Assembly (NCBI RefSeq): GCF_018449655.1
Contig: NZ_JAAVUX010000011.1
Coordinates: 1-64,000, forward strand
Length of the DNA: 64,000 nucleotides
Direction of reading: 5' to 3'
DNA from: Pseudomonas sp. dw_358
Lineage (GTDB): Bacteria > Pseudomonadota > Gammaproteobacteria > Pseudomonadales > Pseudomonadaceae
The notes beneath the pieces were generated by a model. It worked only from the letters and a program-made list of their open reading frames with translations. It ran no database searches and was not told the origin of the DNA. The first letter of the stretch is position 1. Every line of letters begins with the position of its first letter. This document shows positions 61,867 through 64,000 of the stretch, piece after piece. The position numbers were made by a program, and so were the translations under genes.

Positions 61867-62202
61867 GTGGAGCGTTTATCCATGCGTAAAATCCGAGAGG
61901 TACTACGCCTAAAGTTCGACGCCGGCCTGTCCGTGCGCAAGATCGCCGCCATCCTCGAACGCCGAATCCACCCTCAGCACGGCTTCCGCGCCTGCCTGGG
62001 CATCCTGCGCCTGAGTAAACAGCACGGCGAAGCGCGGCTGGAAGCCGCGTGCCAGCGGGCGCTGGCACTGGGCGCATGCAGCTACAAAAGCCTCGAATCG
62101 ATCCTGCGCCAAGGGCTGGAGCGCCTGCCGCTGGCCCAGCAAAACCTGCCGCTACTGCCCGACGAGCACATCAACCTGCGTGGCCCGGGCTACTACCACT
62201 GA
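61867..62202 (+). pseudogene. istA: istA with a large in-frame internal deletion
   Basis: The remaining 111 codons join the IstA start (MRKIREVLRLKFDAGLSVRKIAAIL) directly to its end (HPQHGFRACLGILRLSKQHG and SLESILRQGLERLPL). The integrase core with its DDE residues, about 350-400 codons, is missing, although the frame stays open. The product cannot transpose. The start is GTG at 61867 or ATG at 61882. istB follows after 20 bases. Confidence 0.85.
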
Positions 62203-62222
62203 CCTGAGAAAGGAGCTTCGAA

Positions 62223-62918
62223 ATGCTACCGAATCCAACGCTCGACAAGCTACAAACCCTGCGCCTGCACGGCATGATCAAGTCGCTGGGCGAGCAACAC
62301 GCAACGCCCGATATCAATGATTTGAGCTTCGATGAACGCCTCGGCCTGATGGTCGACCGTGAGGTGACCGAGCGCGAAGACGCCCGCCTGACTACTCGCC
62401 TCAAAGCGGCGCGGTTGCGCCACAACGCCTGCCTGGAAGACATCGACTACCGCAGCCCGCGTGGCCTGGACAAGGCCATGATCCTGCAACTGGGCGGTGG
62501 CCAGTGGCTGCGTGATGGCCTGAACTTGATCATCGGCGGGCCAACTGGCGTAGGCAAAACCTGGCTCGCCTGCGCGCTAGCCCACAAGGCCTGCCGCGAC
62601 GGCTACAGCGTGCGTTACCTGCGCCTGCCGCGCTTGATGGAGGAGCTGGGCCTGGCCCATGGCGACGGCCGCTTCGCCAAACTGATGGCCGGCTACGCCA
62701 AGACCGACCTGCTGATCCTGGACGACTGGGGCCTGGCACCGTTTACTGCCGCGCAACGACGCGACATGCTTGAGCTGCTGGACGACCGCTACGGCAACCG
62801 CTCGACGCTGGTCACCAGCCAGATGCCGGTGGACAAATGGCATGCGCTGATCGGCGATCCGACCTTGGGCGACGCGATCCTCGACCGGCTGGTGCACAAC
62901 GCTTATTGGGCGAGATAA
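62223..62918 (+). pseudogene. istB: istB transposition helper ATPase, 3' truncated
   Basis: IstB is the AAA+ ATPase that assists IstA. The Walker A motif GGPTGVGKTWLACALA and Walker B LLILDDWGLAPF are intact over 231 codons. At DRLVHNAY the protein leaves the family pattern and ends WAR-stop. Those last codons belong to the arsO gene on the other strand, so the natural C-terminus is missing. The upstream aaaggag ribosome site is good. Confidence 0.85.
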
Positions 62919-63166
62919 TCGATGACATCGTCCCGGCTGGGAGTACCGTCGGCAACGGCTGGCATTGGCCAACCAGCGATTGAACTCCATGCAGAGGGTG
63001 AAAACAGCCGGAGTGAATCCCAAGCGTGCCGCCAGGCTCCTCCCGGCGCGGGCTCGGCATCGAGTAACACGTAGGACAGTCCCGTTCGCTTGAGAAAGTA
63101 CGCGACGCTGAGTGCGGATTGGCCGCCGCCGATAACCACAACATCCAGCTTCCGACTCTGACTCAC
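62903..63166 (-). pseudogene. arsO-like flavin monooxygenase, truncated by the IS remnant
   Basis: Only 87 codons remain. They begin with GTG and encode the dinucleotide-binding motif VVVIGGGQSALSVAYFLKRTG, then APGGAWRHAWDSLRLFSP, the N-terminus of ArsO-type FAD/NADPH monooxygenases found in ars operons. The frame ends at DVIDYLAQ where IS21-type sequence begins. The enzyme would normally have about 350 residues. The gene lies 39 bases behind arsC. Confidence 0.8.
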
Positions 63167-63205
63167 TGTCGTGCTCCTATAGCCGCTGTAAATCGCCGTG
63201 AAGAC

Positions 63206-63628
63206 TCAGACTTTACGTCCATGCTCATCGATAACGACCTGGCCATCCTCTTTGACGAAACTGCCGCGTTGCGGTTGTGGAAGCAAGTCGAGGACAGCTT
63301 CCGATGGACGACACAACCGTGTACCCAGCGGTGTCACGACGATAGGGCGGTTGATCAGGATGGGATGCTCCATCATGGCATCAACGAGCTTTTCATCGCT
63401 CAGTGATGCGTTGCCCAGTCCCATTTCTTCGTAAGGCGTGCCCTTGATACGCAGCAGGGCTCGCACCTCAATCCCCATGTCCTGGATCAGCCTCACCAGC
63501 GTGGCGCGATCAGGTGGAGTTTTCAGGTATTCGATGACGGTCGGTTCTTCTCCGCTGTTCCGGATCAGTTCCAAGGTGTTTCGAGAGGTGCCACATTGTG
63601 GGTTGTGATAGATCGTGATCTGGCTCAT
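63206..63628 (-). CDS. arsC: Arsenate reductase ArsC (glutaredoxin-dependent)
   Basis: The 140-residue protein reduces arsenate to arsenite using glutathione and glutaredoxin. The active-site Cys12 lies in IYHNPQCGTSRNTLELI, and the conserved Arg residues are in RIKGTPYEE and ILINRPIVVTPLGTRLCRP. The start is the ATG at 63628 (MSQITIYHN) behind aaggaa; an upstream in-frame start is not conserved. It lies between arsH and the truncated arsO gene. Confidence 0.93.
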   Translation of the reverse strand: MSQITIYHNPQCGTSRNTLELIRNSGEEPTVIEYLKTPPDRATLVRLIQDMGIEVRALLRIKGTPYEEMGLGNASLSDEKLVDAMMEHPILINRPIVVTPLGTRLCRPSEAVLDLLPQPQRGSFVKEDGQVVIDEHGRKV

Positions 63629-63647
63629 ACAATTCCTTGCCCAGGCA

Positions 63648-64000
63648 TTAAATGGAACGCTGATTGACGCGCTTGGATAACTCTTCGGCGGACTCTTTAC
63701 GCTCGGAATAGCGATCAACCAAATAGTCCTGACGATCCCGCAACAGCAGCGTGAACTTCATCAGTTCTTCCATCACGTCTACCAGGCGGTCGTAGTACGA
63801 GGATGGCTTCATACGGCCTGCCTCATCAAACTCGGTGAATGCCTTGGCGACGGAAGATTGGTTTGGGATGGTGAACATCCTCATCCATCGTCCCAGTACA
63901 CGCAGCTGATTGACCACGTTGAAAGACTGCGAGCCTCCGCAGACCTGCATTACCGCAAGGGTTTTTCCTTGCGTAGGTCGTACAGCTCCCATTGCTAGCG
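63648..64000 (-). CDS. arsH: ArsH organoarsenical oxidase, partial (window edge)
   Basis: The last 117 codons of ArsH are present; the gene continues past the window end. ArsH is an NADPH-dependent flavoprotein that oxidises trivalent organoarsenicals. The family signature RPTQGKTLAVMQVCGGSQSF, then LRVLGRWMRMFTIPNQSS and the C-terminal LSKRVNQRSI, is unmistakable. It is the upstream gene of the arsH-arsC-arsO unit on the minus strand, 19 bases ahead of arsC. Confidence 0.92.
   Translation of the reverse strand, partial: LAMGAVRPTQGKTLAVMQVCGGSQSFNVVNQLRVLGRWMRMFTIPNQSSVAKAFTEFDEAGRMKPSSYYDRLVDVMEELMKFTLLLRDRQDYLVDRYSERKESAEELSKRVNQRSI

Larger units (their letters stand above)
61696..62906 (+). 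mobile_element. Defective IS21-family element
   Basis: The element comprises the five-repeat left end, the deleted istA and an istB that lacks its last codons and the right end. The right side has been cut away at the junction with the arsO gene. Only the left end and an incomplete gene pair remain, so the copy is immobile on its own. Confidence 0.8.
41637..62912. other. Accessory region inserted between ssb and the ars operon
   Basis: Base composition drops sharply behind ssb, most clearly from 41,840 to 51,060. The region holds recombinases, candidate defence genes, remnants of at least two IS21-type elements, a resolvase, and fluoride and arsenic functions. The left boundary is precise, within a few bases of the ssb stop. 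The right boundary at about 62,906 is the istB-arsO junction. Different base composition along its length indicates several acquisitions rather than one. Confidence 0.8.

Overview
The window is a Pseudomonas chromosome segment, most like the fluorescens/putida groups. The order birA-coaX-SPOR-like gene-tRNA Tyr/Gly/Thr-tuf-tRNA Trp-secE-nusG-rplKAJL-rpoBC-rpsLG-fusA-tuf-S10-spc-alpha, followed by katA, a bacterioferritin gene, uvrA, a YajR-type MFS gene and ssb, is the arrangement known from pseudomonads. No database search was possible, so names rest on recognised sequence motifs, lengths and gene order.

Bases 1-34,440 are the core expression block. It holds biotin and CoA cofactor genes, four tRNAs, two tuf copies, protein export genes (secE, secY), transcription genes (nusG, rpoB, rpoC, rpoA) and about thirty ribosomal proteins. 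It includes rpmD and rpmJ, which are easily missed because they are short. Several cis signals are visible: a tRNA promoter, a terminator-like hairpin between tRNA-Thr and tuf, a hairpin in the rplA-rplJ leader, a strong hairpin with T-tract between rplL and rpoB, promoters ahead of rpsL and rpsJ, and a 15-bp hairpin plus sigma70-like promoter that splits the spc operon between rpsN and rpsH.

Bases 34,440-41,640 are ordinary chromosomal genes: catalase, a bacterioferritin-family gene lacking the usual haem Met, uvrA on the minus strand, the MFS transporter and ssb.

Bases 41,640 to about 62,910 are an accessory region inserted directly behind ssb and ending inside an arsenic-resistance operon. 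It starts with three copies of a recombination-site-like inverted repeat and a four-gene recombination module: three tyrosine recombinases and a small coiled-coil protein. The module resembles Tn554 tnpABC, recombinase-in-trio and gamma-mobile-trio elements. Its apparent cargo is AT-rich: a PD-(D/E)XK-like protein divergent from a KAP-like P-loop NTPase, then an HNH endonuclease. Next come a serine resolvase with a res-like site, a decayed amidase gene flanked by a duplicated resolvase end, an IS21-type remnant, a fluoride riboswitch with a CLC-F fluoride exporter, and a TDT-family transporter divergent from a LysR regulator. An AbiE-like toxin-antitoxin pair follows, whose antitoxin carries a PD-(D/E)XK domain and whose promoter has nested palindromes. 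After it lie a DUF488 gene overlapping tail-to-tail with an unknown gene, two arrays of 23-bp IS21-type end repeats, and a damaged istAB pair that cuts into an arsO-like gene.

Bases 62,903-64,000 hold the rest of the ars operon on the minus strand: arsH (cut by the window end), arsC and the truncated flavoprotein gene.

The strongest candidates for something undescribed are the divergent nuclease/KAP NTPase pair with the adjacent HNH gene, the recombination module with its triple sites, and the DUF488 pair.
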